A stretch of DNA of 64,000 nucleotides from Arthrobacter antibioticus (GCF_030063205.1 NZ_JASISQ010000002.1:310001-374000); one strand, 5' to 3'; shown: positions 16,907-25,506, counted from the first letter of the stretch. Notes: generated by a model from the sequence alone, not told the origin. A program made the numbers and translations.

Positions 16907-17914
16907 TTATTTTCGCCACGTTCTGATCGCCAAAGTGCCGAAGAGGCCCATGGCTCCCAGTGGAAATAATGAGCTCCACGTAAGCCCGCTGGTACTGAGG
17001 GTATCTACCGCTAAGACAACATACGTTAGCGCGATGACGGCATACAACAAGGCCTCTCTACGCTGCGATGCTCGCCGTGGCTTGTCGGAGACTTCAAGAA
17101 TTTCTAAAGCGTAGACCTCAGGTGAACCGAATTCATCATAAGGATGAGAACATCCACTTTCATGCCAAAAATTCTGGGCTTCGGCAACTTGCTGCTGCGT
17201 TTCGATTCGCGAAAGCTGGTAGCGTCCGCGTAAAATTCCTGCGAGCTGATTGAACCATATTTCCGGTGCTTGATCGGAGAAAGTGGCCACGGGTGTCGGT
17301 GAATAAGAAAGTGCCTCCGAGATGATCAGTGCCCCCAGCGAGACTAGAAACGGCAGAAGTGTTGGGAGCTGGAGTAAAGCTGTGTGGTCGGACACCGTGG
17401 CAGCGAGAACAGCAGAGGAAACCAGCCCCACAAGACCGGCCAGCCACCAAGTCCACCCCCAGCGCACGTGGCCGGCATAACGCTGCTGGAAGCCAAAGAG
17501 CGCACCTACCAACGCTACTGTGCCACCCACAGTCAGGGATAACCCTGACGGTGTCAGGAGGAACGACCAACCGCTCACGATGAACAGCCCAATACTCAGG
17601 GATGCACCTGTCAGGCCGGTAGCCGTCAAGAGCACTTTCAATCGATCCCGAGCAGAAATTCCGTCGTTGCCAACTCCTGCGCGAATTTCAGCAGGCACCC
17701 GCTCTCGATGAATTTGCTCGGCGAATGTCACAGGGGATCCGAAAAGTTCACCAGCTCTACACCCAGACTCTTCGCTGGCTAGCTGAGCATCGTGGAGGGC
17801 TTCACTGGCCAACTCGGAAGAGATATTGGGCATTGAAGCCAGAGATTCCGCAAATTCCTGACCCCACTTTTCATCTTCTGGGTTGGACCATTGTCTTTTT
17901 GAACTTAAGTTCAT
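16907..17914 (-). CDS. Multi-helix membrane protein with HAAS-like N-terminal domain
   Basis: A 335-residue protein. The first 85 or so residues form a soluble helical region with the pattern of HAAS domains (EFAESLASMPNISSELASEAL, then GSPVTFAEQI), repeated in part near residues 240-275 (ILRGRYQLSRIETQQQVAEA, then GSPEVYALEILE). Between and after them lie about seven membrane helices. HAAS proteins are sensors usually encoded beside PadR regulators, as here: the gene overlaps the padR gene by 4 bp. The signal sensed is unknown. The internal duplication of the HAAS-like unit is worth noting. Confidence 0.7.
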   Translation of the reverse strand: MNLSSKRQWSNPEDEKWGQEFAESLASMPNISSELASEALHDAQLASEESGCRAGELFGSPVTFAEQIHRERVPAEIRAGVGNDGISARDRLKVLLTATGLTGASLSIGLFIVSGWSFLLTPSGLSLTVGGTVALVGALFGFQQRYAGHVRWGWTWWLAGLVGLVSSAVLAATVSDHTALLQLPTLLPFLVSLGALIISEALSYSPTPVATFSDQAPEIWFNQLAGILRGRYQLSRIETQQQVAEAQNFWHESGCSHPYDEFGSPEVYALEILEVSDKPRRASQRREALLYAVIALTYVVLAVDTLSTSGLTWSSLFPLGAMGLFGTLAIRTWRK

Positions 17915-18336
17915 TGAGGTGCTCCAGTTCGAGAACTTTTTGGTTGATCATCCGTATTTTTTTGGGGACCAGATTGCGGAATCAAAACATCCTTTATTCT
18001 CATCGCAAAAGGCTCCCAGTGGTGCTGGAAATCATTGAGCTGCTCGCCACCTGCTGCGGTTATTGTGTAGACCTTGCGTCCGGGCCCACCTTCGCCCTCC
18101 TGCCACTTCGACGTTAGAAGACCGTCGTGTTCAAGCCGAGCAAGAACGGGATACAAAGCGCCACCTTTGATCGGTCCAATCCCGCTCAATTGCAGCTGTT
18201 GCACCACGTAATACCCATGAGCACTTCCAGAAGACAAAATTGCTAACGCGCAAGTGGGTAGCACTCCGCGCAGCCACTCTTTCCATGCTCGAGGAGGCAG
18301 GCGCTTTGGCGATCTTGATTGTGAGGTCCTACTCAC
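17911..18336 (-). CDS. PadR-family transcriptional regulator
   Basis: A 141-residue winged helix repressor. The family core is visible as AILSSGSAHGYYVVQQLQ, then GGALYPVLARLEHDGLL with the wing GPGRKVYTITAAG. PadR proteins often repress a co-transcribed membrane protein or drug pump; here it overlaps the HAAS membrane protein gene by 4 bp (ATGA), so the two form one regulatory unit, with the sensor controlling or being controlled by PadR. The first 20 residues are basic and probably unstructured. Confidence 0.88.
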   Translation of the reverse strand: MSRTSQSRSPKRLPPRAWKEWLRGVLPTCALAILSSGSAHGYYVVQQLQLSGIGPIKGGALYPVLARLEHDGLLTSKWQEGEGGPGRKVYTITAAGGEQLNDFQHHWEPFAMRIKDVLIPQSGPQKNTDDQPKSSRTGAPQ

Positions 18337-18741
18337 CCTTCGAGGTTACCGCTCAACTCCGAGCGGCGGGTTGCTGCGAGCCACCTCTACGGTGCAATCC
18401 GGGTAGTTACTTTGTACCCGCCTCAGGTTCCCTAGCTTGAACCCCTGTAGCGTCACCTCCGCTGCGGCCGTCTAGGCCCTTTGGTTTGCTGTGTGCTTAG
18501 CGATCAACCCTTTAGGGAGTCTGTCTGTAGCCAAACGGTTGGGAAGGATGAGGGATAGACGATTCGTTGGGGCAGGAAGGCGTGGGAAGATCCCGGTCCT
18601 TTGAACAGCGCAAAAGGTGCTCCTCAGGCTGGTGGAACAGTGTCTGAGCAACATCGTTCCCCGAGCCTAGAAGCACCCTTCGTCCCGTTAGTCGACTCTA
18701 GCGGCGCAGTTGCCGCAAAACCCTCAGTGAATAAATTTGTG
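18337..18741. other. Gene-free stretch at the edge of the accessory region
   Basis: No frame with a convincing start and composition is found on either strand. It should contain the padR promoter. The segment marks the start of a gene-poor region that extends to about 25.5 kb. Confidence 0.5.
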
Positions 18742-18957
18742 CTATTTCTTCTCTTCGAGTTTTAGTGCGATGCCAAGGGCAAAGAACGTTGGGGCCCAAT
18801 GCCCAACGAAGATTCCCCAACGATCGGACTGTGCCTTGGAATGGTCTTTTTTCGCACGGCTGACCAACCAAGAGCTGAGGGATAGCACGATGGATGCAAA
18901 ACCACCGGCGTAGGCATACTCACTCTTGATACCTGCATTGTGCAACATCTCGATCAT
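18742..18957 (-). CDS. Small membrane protein, unknown function
   Basis: A 71-residue protein beginning MIEMLHNAGIKSEYAYAGGF, with two membrane helices (about 16-35 and 52-66) joined by a basic loop SRAKKDHSKAQSDRWG. The ATG at 18957 has GAAGAGAG upstream; a longer frame reaching 19035 lacks a site. It lies downstream of the bacteriocin-like genes on the same strand but about 520 bp away, so co-transcription is uncertain. I do not recognise the family. Confidence 0.5.
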   Translation of the reverse strand: MIEMLHNAGIKSEYAYAGGFASIVLSLSSWLVSRAKKDHSKAQSDRWGIFVGHWAPTFFALGIALKLEEKK

Positions 18958-19474
18958 GGGAACGCTCTCTTCGTGTAAAAAAATTACTTGGACAATCCGA
19001 CTCTGCCACAAGAGACCCCAAAATTGAAGAGCCAAATATGAGGCACAGCAGGGCCAGCGCAGAGAACAGGACCCGTCGCTTAGCCGTGCTTTAGCGCGCT
19101 CCTTATTTTTCCGGATCAGTTCATGTCCGGCTGCGCCAGGGGGATGGCGGTATTTTATGGTGTCGAGGATTTAGGGTGTCGACGCGAGATTTCTCGAGTG
19201 TATTCTCCGTCGCAGTGGGGGAGTCGTCCGTGTGTGGTGAAGAAGTGGGTCTGCCTAGGGTTTGGTTTCGTTGAGTCGATGGCGCAAAAAAGCCTGTGTA
19301 ACTGCCTTCGACATCTCTACTCGATCCGACGCGGTGTTTTGTGACCTCAGTGCCTCATAACCCATGGGTTTTGAGACTTTGCCGGCTACCTATGTCAATT
19401 GGATGTCTGTCCGGGACGGGTCACAGTGATGCCCCCCTTATTGCACACAAGGAGGGTCATCACTAATGTGTGTT
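18958..19474. other. Gene-free stretch with an inverted repeat
   Basis: No supported gene. AGTGATGCCCC (19425-19435) and GGGTCATCACT (19454-19464) form an 11-bp inverted repeat with one mismatch just beyond the stop of the 19475 gene, so it may end that transcript. The rest has irregular composition and no long convincing frame, and might hold decayed mobile DNA. Confidence 0.45.
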
Positions 19475-19681
19475 TTAGGTGGTGGTTGTCCGCTTCGGGG
19501 GCCGCAGGAGGATCAGGGCGACAATTAGGATCGCAGTGATGCCTCCCAGTGTCACGGTGATCCAGAACTGGTGGGGCTCGTAAGCTCCGAACAGTGCCGG
19601 CAGGCTCAGGATCAAAGCTGATGCCATAAGGACCATAGCGATAAACAAGCCCATGAATACCCGGGTGGTTCTCCTAGTCAT
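19475..19681 (-). CDS. Small two-helix membrane protein, candidate immunity partner
   Basis: A 68-residue protein with a basic N-terminus (MTRRTTR), two membrane helices at about 8-28 and 37-58, and a basic/Thr-rich tail RPPKRTTTT. AAGGAG stands 6 nt before the ATG at 19681. It starts 34 bp after the stop of the bacteriocin-like precursor gene on the same strand, so the two are likely an operon. Small basic two-helix proteins encoded right after a bacteriocin gene are often immunity proteins; that role here is inference from position and shape only. Confidence 0.6.
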   Translation of the reverse strand: MTRRTTRVFMGLFIAMVLMASALILSLPALFGAYEPHQFWITVTLGGITAILIVALILLRPPKRTTTT

Positions 19682-19715
19682 AACTGCTCCTTCGTACCGG
19701 GGGTAGGTGGGTGTC

Positions 19716-20492
19716 TTAGAAGCAAGTGGCCACGGCGGTAATTGATGCGCCGCCGACGGTCGCGAAGCCGGCAATACATGCTACACAGAAGGGCACGCCA
19801 ACTCCTACTGCTGCAGCGGCGCAAGCACCTGCGCAGCTGTAGGCGATGATGCTTCCCACGACCCCTCCGACTCCTAGGACGGTCGCAATGCAAGCCCCGG
19901 TGTTCTTATCAGTGCTCGAGTTGGCATCCTTGGCTCCTGGCGTCTGGGACGCGACGAGGTCTGCTTCAAGTTCAGCGTCACTCATAAAGGCGAGGTCGGT
20001 GGCTTGGTTACTTGTCTGTGTCCCGTCGAGATAAGTCTCGATAGCGAAATTCCCAGCCTCGCTCTCGCTCACGAGGGTCTCAGTGTACTGGAGGCGATCG
20101 CCTGAGCTGTCGAAGACCATCGCGATATTACTCGTAAGGCTGTACGGCCCACCTACCGGAACCGTCACGGTCGTAAAGAGCCCCTGGTCCGTGGCGATGG
20201 TGCTGACCTTGCTCTCGGATATCTTCAGCGACTCCGTAGAAGCGTGGACGCTAACCTGGCTGCTGGAAATGGCCGACAGTGCCACAGCAGTCATATCCGC
20301 CGCTTCCTGTTCACCCACAGCTATCGTCGTGAGCACCGTCTTGTCAGCTACCTGGGATGTGCTCGCTGTCGGATTCATTGTCATCGGTGCTGCATTGCTA
20401 GGGGCAGCGTTCGCAGCGCCAGCGGTCGAAACTATTAGGGCCAATCCTGCGAATGAAGCAAAGAGGGATGGAATTCTTCTTTCCTTTATCAT
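19716..20492 (-). CDS. Bacteriocin-like secreted precursor with Cys-containing hydrophobic C-terminus
   Basis: A 258-residue precursor. A signal peptide runs to about residue 29 (ANA cleavage), then a polar domain of about 170 residues rich in Ser/Thr, then a linker (GAKDANSSTDKNT) and a distinct 60-residue hydrophobic, Gly/Ala-rich end (199-258). That end carries six cysteines at 201, 220, 224, 236, 239 and 257 in a CxxxC and CxxC pattern, with a final CF. The layout (secretion signal, long N-domain, Cys-rich hydrophobic peptide) recalls pro-halocin C8, whose N-domain gives immunity, but no sequence identity is claimed. AGAAAGGAAAC precedes the ATG at 20492. It is followed by a small membrane protein. 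Confidence 0.65.
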   Translation of the reverse strand: MIKERRIPSLFASFAGLALIVSTAGAANAAPSNAAPMTMNPTASTSQVADKTVLTTIAVGEQEAADMTAVALSAISSSQVSVHASTESLKISESKVSTIATDQGLFTTVTVPVGGPYSLTSNIAMVFDSSGDRLQYTETLVSESEAGNFAIETYLDGTQTSNQATDLAFMSDAELEADLVASQTPGAKDANSSTDKNTGACIATVLGVGGVVGSIIAYSCAGACAAAAVGVGVPFCVACIAGFATVGGASITAVATCF

Positions 20493-21420
20493 AAATTTGT
20501 TTCCTTTCTCGTGCTTTTCTCGCAATTTATGACCACACCATTAGGGCCTAAATAATAGGGTGAAGCCATACGAGAAGTAGAGACATATGAAAATATTCAG
20601 GAAACTTTTTTCCTGATGCATTTGACGCTATCAATGCATTTTTTATAGGTCAACCCCTAGAGGTGAGTCTTGAGGTTTCCTTGAATGCAGACCACCAGAA
20701 ATATCACCTTGATCACGACCGTCACCTCACCGGACCCTGGGTGATCCCGGATGCTGCCTATGGGCTTGCATAGTGCCCTGTCCCGATTCATGACACATAA
20801 AATTCAAATAAGGAACACAAAAAATTTGCCCATGATTTTCATATAAAGACAATTCTTCGAATTTGCGGTCGTTGAAATCAAGGTTCAATCACGGATATTC
20901 GGTAGGTCCCGTGGATGCACGAAGGCTCGCTTCTCCACAGATAATAACCACCAGCAAATTCTCTTCCTATACTCATCTCGTGGCCACCGACGTAACCACT
21001 GCAACAACTGCTCCTAGGTGCCTCGAATCCCATGCGATGCGAAGCGCCTCGATGACTATCTGGTGCGCACCACTTCCCGTGGACATGAAGAGCGACATTT
21101 TTAGCGAAATGAATTGTCACTATTACAGCCTTCATGCGGTTCTGGTGCCGGAAACAGATCCCCGTTTCACAAGATGTGAGCAAGTCTATGGGACCACCTA
21201 TAAATAGCAAGCATATGTCAGGATACAATTTGCCCGTTTGGATAGTCGACTGTTGTCTTCGCCTGTCCAAATGGGGGATTATTCAGATTTTTGAACTGGC
21301 TTTAAATGCGCATCGCTTTTCTGTGGGGCTAGGAAACCTAGATGAGAAATAGATGACATCTGGCGCAGGTCTTGTCATCAGCAAGTTTTATAGTCAGGAT
21401 TATTAATGAACTGGGGATAT
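20493..21420. other. AT-richer gene-free stretch upstream of the bacteriocin-like gene
   Basis: About 930 bp without a supported gene, clearly richer in A and T than its surroundings (for example 20790-20870). Overlapping frames on both strands (20863-21207 plus, 20878-21270 minus) lack good ribosome binding sites and have non-native composition. It must carry the promoter of the precursor gene and possibly remnants of transferred DNA. Confidence 0.5.
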
Positions 21421-21709
21421 ATGAAAACTCATAGTCGCATTATTACTGGAGCACTTGTTGCGCTCACTGCTTTCGGCCTCATGTGAAGAAGGCGCAACAC
21501 AGGAACTTGCTGCAACTCTGGAAGGAGTCTTCACGAGAGCGATTGTTCTGGACGATTCCGGTGTTGCCTCAATCAACGAAGCTGAGCTTCGCTCCATCCT
21601 TGGGGACGCAGAAGCATCCAAGATCATCACCGAGTTCACTGCAGCTCAGCAAGGATGTGTGCAGATTGCAGTTCGGCTTAGAAATCAACGTTGCGAGACC
21701 GATCCATAA
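21421..21709 (+). pseudogene. Frameshifted small lipoprotein/secreted protein gene
   Basis: A good start (GGGGATAT before the ATG at 21421) leads into a signal peptide, MKTHSRIITGALVALTAFGL, which hits a TGA at 21484. In another frame, coding-like sequence resumes at once with CEEGATQELAATLEG and runs to EFTAAQQG and on to 21709. Removing one base near 21480 would join the two as a lipoprotein with a GLC-type lipobox. So either the gene is broken by a 1-nt insertion or there is a sequence error. The mature part (about 75 residues) has no family I recognise. It overlaps the end of an opposing small gene. Confidence 0.55.
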
Positions 21710-21895
21710 TCCGGTCTCAGCAACTGCGGCTTTCATCTGACTGAGGCTGTGCGAGTGCAGAACTGGCTTCACGAGTGTCGTGGCGATCTCGACTGAATCA
21801 GTTACATCTGGTCGCATGACACTCAATGCAAAGGTTGCTGATTCGTTGCCGCAGCTGGCGACGATGCAGGTGAGTTTTTCTACGATAGGTTCCAT
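21569..21895 (-). CDS. Small protein of unknown function
   Basis: A 108-residue frame beginning MEPIVEKLTCIVASCGNESA. The start is supported by a very strong ribosome binding site, GGAGGAGAACAAC, right before the ATG at 21895. The first 80 residues look plausible; the last 45 or so overlap the opposing frameshifted gene and may be fortuitous, as if a deletion fused the two genes. It has six cysteines and no clear membrane helix. I do not recognise it. Confidence 0.4.
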   Translation of the reverse strand: MEPIVEKLTCIVASCGNESATFALSVMRPDVTDSVEIATTLVKPVLHSHSLSQMKAAVAETGLWIGLATLISKPNCNLHTSLLSCSELGDDLGCFCVPKDGAKLSFVD

Positions 21896-22145
21896 GTTGT
21901 TCTCCTCCAGTAATGGCCCCTAAGCTAGGCGGAACCAAGTATCGATCCAAGAGAAGCGAATTTGAGTGACGGACCTCTGCTGTGTGGGTGTCCACCAAGG
22001 TGTACCCGAGCGAACATAGTGGAGCCACCAGATAGCGTACTCAACCAGGGGTCTCAACTACGGACCCAGAGCTACATGGTTTATACCGAGATGAGGAGTT
22101 CCTTCTGCGCTCCCGGTGGACGTGGGACAAGTAAACGGTCGATGG

Positions 22146-22907
22146 TCACACGATGGGCAAAGAACCAGTGGCTTTGGTCGTGGCCGGTGTCTCTGGATTT
22201 TGGTGACGTGCTCCACCGGTCATTTCCAGACGTAGTGCCTTGATTTCTTGGTGGAGCAGTTCGATATGTTCGGCTGTCAGAGTCTGAGTTTTAGCGTCTT
22301 CGGCTGAGACCTTGTCGACCAGCCAGCTTGCCAGGGTCGCGGTAACAATGCCGAGTAGTGCTATGCCGCCAATCATGAGCCCGACGGCTATAAGGCGCCC
22401 CGTGGTTGTCACCGGGTACAGGTCGCCGTATCCGACTGTTGTGATGGTGACTATGGCCCACCACGCTGCCTCGGCAAAAGAGTGGATAGACGCGTCTGGT
22501 GCGGTTTTTTCGGCGTCGTACATTGCCAGAGCGCCGATGTAGGTCAAGAGCGCAGATGCGGCAATGACGTAGGTGACCACGCGCCCGCGTAGGGCGTTGC
22601 CAGCTACTCGTTGAAGGACTCCGATGAGGGTGACTAAGCGAAGGAGCCGCAAGGGTCGCAGCATTGGCAAAAGCACAATCGCCAATTCGTGTAGATGTTT
22701 GAAGAACCAGTTCAACCGTTGTGGCGCCAACCATAGTGAGATTCCGTAGTCAATCAAGAACAGTGCCCATGTGGTCATCATGAACCAGCCTGCTATCAGG
22801 GCCACCGACTCCGACGCCAGTACTTGGGCAGAATAGGCTGCTAGGAACAGGACTGAAATGATGATTAATGGCCACTCGGAGGCACGTTCCCATTGCTCTA
22901 AAGTCAT
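22146..22907 (-). CDS. Voltage-gated-type potassium channel
   Basis: A 253-residue six-helix cation channel. The selectivity filter TVGYGD is at about residue 157-162, flanked by a pore helix AAWWAIVTITTV. An S4-like helix carries regularly spaced arginines (MLRPLRLLRLVTL). The C-terminal tail has a short coiled coil (AEHIELLHQEIKALRLEM) that may hold the tetramer together. It should conduct K+ across the cytoplasmic membrane. The gene is monocistronic and borders the broken resolvase. Confidence 0.93.
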   Translation of the reverse strand: MTLEQWERASEWPLIIISVLFLAAYSAQVLASESVALIAGWFMMTTWALFLIDYGISLWLAPQRLNWFFKHLHELAIVLLPMLRPLRLLRLVTLIGVLQRVAGNALRGRVVTYVIAASALLTYIGALAMYDAEKTAPDASIHSFAEAAWWAIVTITTVGYGDLYPVTTTGRLIAVGLMIGGIALLGIVTATLASWLVDKVSAEDAKTQTLTAEHIELLHQEIKALRLEMTGGARHQNPETPATTKATGSLPIV

Positions 22908-22916
22908 GACGGAAGC

Positions 22917-23300
22917 CTATAGGTCCCTACTGGGTTCAAGATCACCGGACTGTGCATTGGCTAATTTCGAACGCTGTTTCTTTAGGGCGTGTGCTTGCTT
23001 GACGTTGGGGTGGGTGGCGGTGACTTCTTGTCGTCCTGCTATGCGTCCGTGAGAGGTTGTGATGCCATCGCGGAGGGAATGGAAGTTCATGCCCCGTGCT
23101 TTGAAGCCATCCAAGAGTTCGAGTACGTATGAGGTTTTGCGACCTGGTCTGTCCAACTTCCAGACCATGACTTAGTCTCTGTCATTGAGGAGGTCCAGCA
23201 CCTCGTCGAGTTCGGTGCGGCTGGTTTTGGTTCCACTCATTCCGTTAGCGCGGTAGATCTGTTCACAACCGGTAGCTTCCAATCCACGTCGCGAGGTACC
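22917..23300 (-). pseudogene. Serine recombinase/resolvase remnant
   Basis: Read on the minus strand, the frame carries resolvase catalytic-domain landmarks: GCEQIYRANGMSGTKTSR with RTELDEVLDLL, then an in-frame TAA at the point where resolvases read LVVWKLDR, then VWKLDRPGR and FHSLRDGITTS. After that about 45 residues are missing and the sequence jumps to the C-terminal helix-turn-helix part HGRIAGRQEVT with VKQAHALKKQ. The N-terminal YARVST segment is also absent. The gene therefore has an internal stop, an internal deletion and a lost start, and cannot make an active enzyme. It marks a past mobile element. Confidence 0.82.
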
Positions 23301-23441
23301 GACGCGCGGGAGTGGTTAATGAGTGTCTTGTCAAAGGTTCATTTGGTTGGATGAAGGGGCAGTGGTGTGCCTAATAATTAACGTTCTTCTCGAGCTCTAT
23401 GAAGTTGGCACATACGGTCCGTAAGCAGCCAGCTTCCCTGC

Positions 23442-23969
23442 TCACCACCCGGTTGTACCAGGGCCTCCTTTGAATGGTCCAACGATCTGCGGTGTAATCC
23501 AACCGCCATAGAAGTCGCCCTCTTGGAAGGTGACTTGGACGCCGTCGACTTCGCAAGAGTCCATATGACTGGGGTAAAGCGCCACCCGGGTACTCAGGGC
23601 TTCGAAGCCCTGGCTGGGATCCGGGTAAGTCCATCCGGCACGGGCAGCAATGACGCCCCCGGCGGTGACGTCGAAGTAATGCGCCACCCCTTTGAATTCG
23701 CAGAAGCTGGTGCCGTTGACCGGGATGAGGGCACCGGCAGGAAATGCGTCCAGAGGCAAGTAATAGACAGGCGGGTGGCTGGTCTCTAGGACGCGTGCTG
23801 CCTTGGTGGTATCGGCAATGATTTGTCCACCAAGTCTGACAACAACCCGTTCCGATCTCTGCTCCAGTTTTGGGGGCCGGGGGTAGTCCCACACCGATTC
23901 TTGGCCGGGCAAGGGTTTGATGGGCTGGGGGCGACGGGGGAACCCTGAGTTACTGTGAGCAGGAGTCAT
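23442..23969 (-). CDS. DUF427 domain protein
   Basis: A 175-residue soluble protein. The DUF427 beta fold is seen from about residue 40 to 165, with VVVRLGGQIIADTTKA, then the strand PPVYYLPLDAF, GTSFCEFKGVAHYFDV and the end QVTFQEGDFYGGWITP. The family is widespread in actinobacteria and fungi, and no activity is established. ATG start at 23969. It lies alone on the minus strand, with a broken resolvase upstream of the channel gene on one side and a GntR unit on the other. Confidence 0.88.
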   Translation of the reverse strand: MTPAHSNSGFPRRPQPIKPLPGQESVWDYPRPPKLEQRSERVVVRLGGQIIADTTKAARVLETSHPPVYYLPLDAFPAGALIPVNGTSFCEFKGVAHYFDVTAGGVIAARAGWTYPDPSQGFEALSTRVALYPSHMDSCEVDGVQVTFQEGDFYGGWITPQIVGPFKGGPGTTGW

Positions 23970-24240
23970 TTGCCTACCCTGTCATAGATCCACAGTTCCG
24001 GTACAGCAACATCTTTGAGTCGTGGCTTGCCGGCTTGTTTAACATCTGGCTCTAGAGTCTCCGACCCGCAGGTGGCAGATTTAGTGCCGCGCTAAGCGCG
24101 GAGAGGGACTCTTCGAATGTGACAAAAACTGGAACGTACTTTGGGTGATTGCGATTCCCGGGTCCAGATGCTGCTCAGTGAGCCTGGTCGCCAGTCAAGG
24201 TAGCGGAAATAGACCACCAATTGGTCGTGTTAACAGTGCA

Positions 24241-24576
24241 CTACTTTAACTCGTAGGGGGATTTTAGCGCCGCTGGTGTTTCGTCTCGTGGTGACTTGGC
24301 CAGATATCGGGTAGTTTCTGGGGCGGGTTTGGTGATTGTGGCGGCCGTGAGGCTGATGCGAGTTCCGCTACCCGTTCTAGTGAGCAGAAACCCTTCAGAT
24401 TCCAGCGATCGGTAGGCCTTTGCGACTGTGCCCGGGGCCACTCCGAGGTCTTTAGCGAGTTGGCGTACTGACGGCTGGCGTTCATCCGCCGCGAGCAGGC
24501 CGCTGGCGACCAGTCCATGGATATGGTCATGAATCTGATCCCTGGGTGGCGCGGACCCGGACAGCTTGATCATCAT
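24241..24576 (-). CDS. GntR-family (YtrA-type) short regulator
   Basis: A 111-residue repressor with the GntR winged helix-turn-helix (RQPSVRQLAKDLGVAPGTVA, then KAYRSLESEGFL with the wing TRTGSGTRIS) and only a short tail, typical of the YtrA subfamily. Such regulators control an adjacent membrane protein or ABC exporter and respond to cell-envelope stress. The ATG at 24576 overlaps the stop of the upstream membrane protein gene, giving translational coupling. I discount a longer 251-residue frame because its first 139 residues are out of frame with the real upstream gene. Confidence 0.88.
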   Translation of the reverse strand: MMIKLSGSAPPRDQIHDHIHGLVASGLLAADERQPSVRQLAKDLGVAPGTVAKAYRSLESEGFLLTRTGSGTRISLTAATITKPAPETTRYLAKSPRDETPAALKSPYELK

Positions 24577-24983
24577 GGCAGGACCGCGATCGGCGCGCGC
24601 TGACGGGTTGGAAAGGCGGACAACACGAGAATGACCCATAGTGTTACACCCAGTGCAGCGCACAGTATCGATGTGCCGCTGAACGTGGGTGCAAGGGCGG
24701 AGAGTGTGGTCCAAGATGTCATGGGGCCCGCGGAAGTTGTGAACACTGCTCGCAGTGAAGAGGTCGCTACGAGCGAGTTGAAGATAAGCCCCAGGTGCAA
24801 CAGCAGTGCACCCGTCCCTGCCATGACGAGGTTCCAGCTCCTCGCTATGCACCCGCGGATGTCCTGTCCCCGATCCGGTGCCAGAGCTGGCTTGGCGATG
24901 AACAGCAAAGCGAGGATAGCAACCGCGATCAGCAAGCCAGTGAGGATCATGGACGGAACAGAGTAGAACCATCCGCCCTTCAT
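24573..24983 (-). CDS. Four-helix membrane protein coupled to GntR gene
   Basis: A 136-residue protein with about four membrane helices (around residues 12-31, 50-70, 82-100 and 106-124). Its stop overlaps the start of the YtrA-type regulator by 4 bp, so the regulator probably controls it. The sequence does not match a family I know well. Start taken at the ATG at 24983; a weak site precedes it. Confidence 0.65.
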   Translation of the reverse strand: MKGGWFYSVPSMILTGLLIAVAILALLFIAKPALAPDRGQDIRGCIARSWNLVMAGTGALLLHLGLIFNSLVATSSLRAVFTTSAGPMTSWTTLSALAPTFSGTSILCAALGVTLWVILVLSAFPTRQRAPIAVLP

Positions 24984-25506
24984 CGTCTTGTGTCATCTGA
25001 CTGAGACATTAATGTGTCAGTGAAGTGCTTAGCTCAGGCACTGGATCCCAGCTTTCGGCGCCTATTCTTAGCTGTCTTTAGGCTTCTTCCATGCGGCGTT
25101 CGGGGCGAGCTGGGAGACAGCGGAAATCTTGACCCTGTTGGCCGCGAGTACTCCCTGGACTGGTTTGTCCTCTTGGCTAAGAACCATCGAGCGCGTGCGG
25201 CGGACGATCTCAGAGGCCGTGGTGGAGGGCTTCCAGACAATGTCCGCCAAGACAGATAATCCGCCCGCGTCGACGTGATGGGCTCCGAGGCTTTTCCTTA
25301 CTTCCAGCGCAATCGCGGGTAATGAATTCAGGGTCCATCACCAGTGATGGATAAGTTATGAACTGCCTCAGCAGCAACCAAGTTCCAAACTATGTCCTGA
25401 TAGTGGCCGGTATTGCCATCCTGGGTGCCAACCGATTCGCAGCCACCACCGTCGTTTGAAAGCACGGCATGAGCCTCCGAGGTGAGGCCGCCAATACCGA
25501 GAGAGG
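24984..25506. other. Mostly gene-free stretch with one doubtful small frame
   Basis: About 520 bp. The only coding-like piece is on the minus strand at 25068-25250 (60 residues from a TTG, containing ANRVKISAVSQLAPNAAW), whose residue use looks natural but which lacks a good ribosome binding site. It may be a small gene or a fragment. Nothing else is seen. Confidence 0.4.

Noticed and set aside
19123-19344. 73-codon plus-strand frame
   Set aside because: Its composition (many Cys, Trp, Gly, Arg) is unlike a real small protein, and no start site precedes it.
20863-21270. Overlapping small frames on both strands in the AT-richer gap
   Set aside because: No ribosome binding sites, no recognisable composition, and neither strand is favoured.
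24577-24996. N-terminal extension of the GntR regulator to 251 residues
   Set aside because: The extra part overlaps the membrane protein gene in another frame and reads as Arg/His-rich nonsense.
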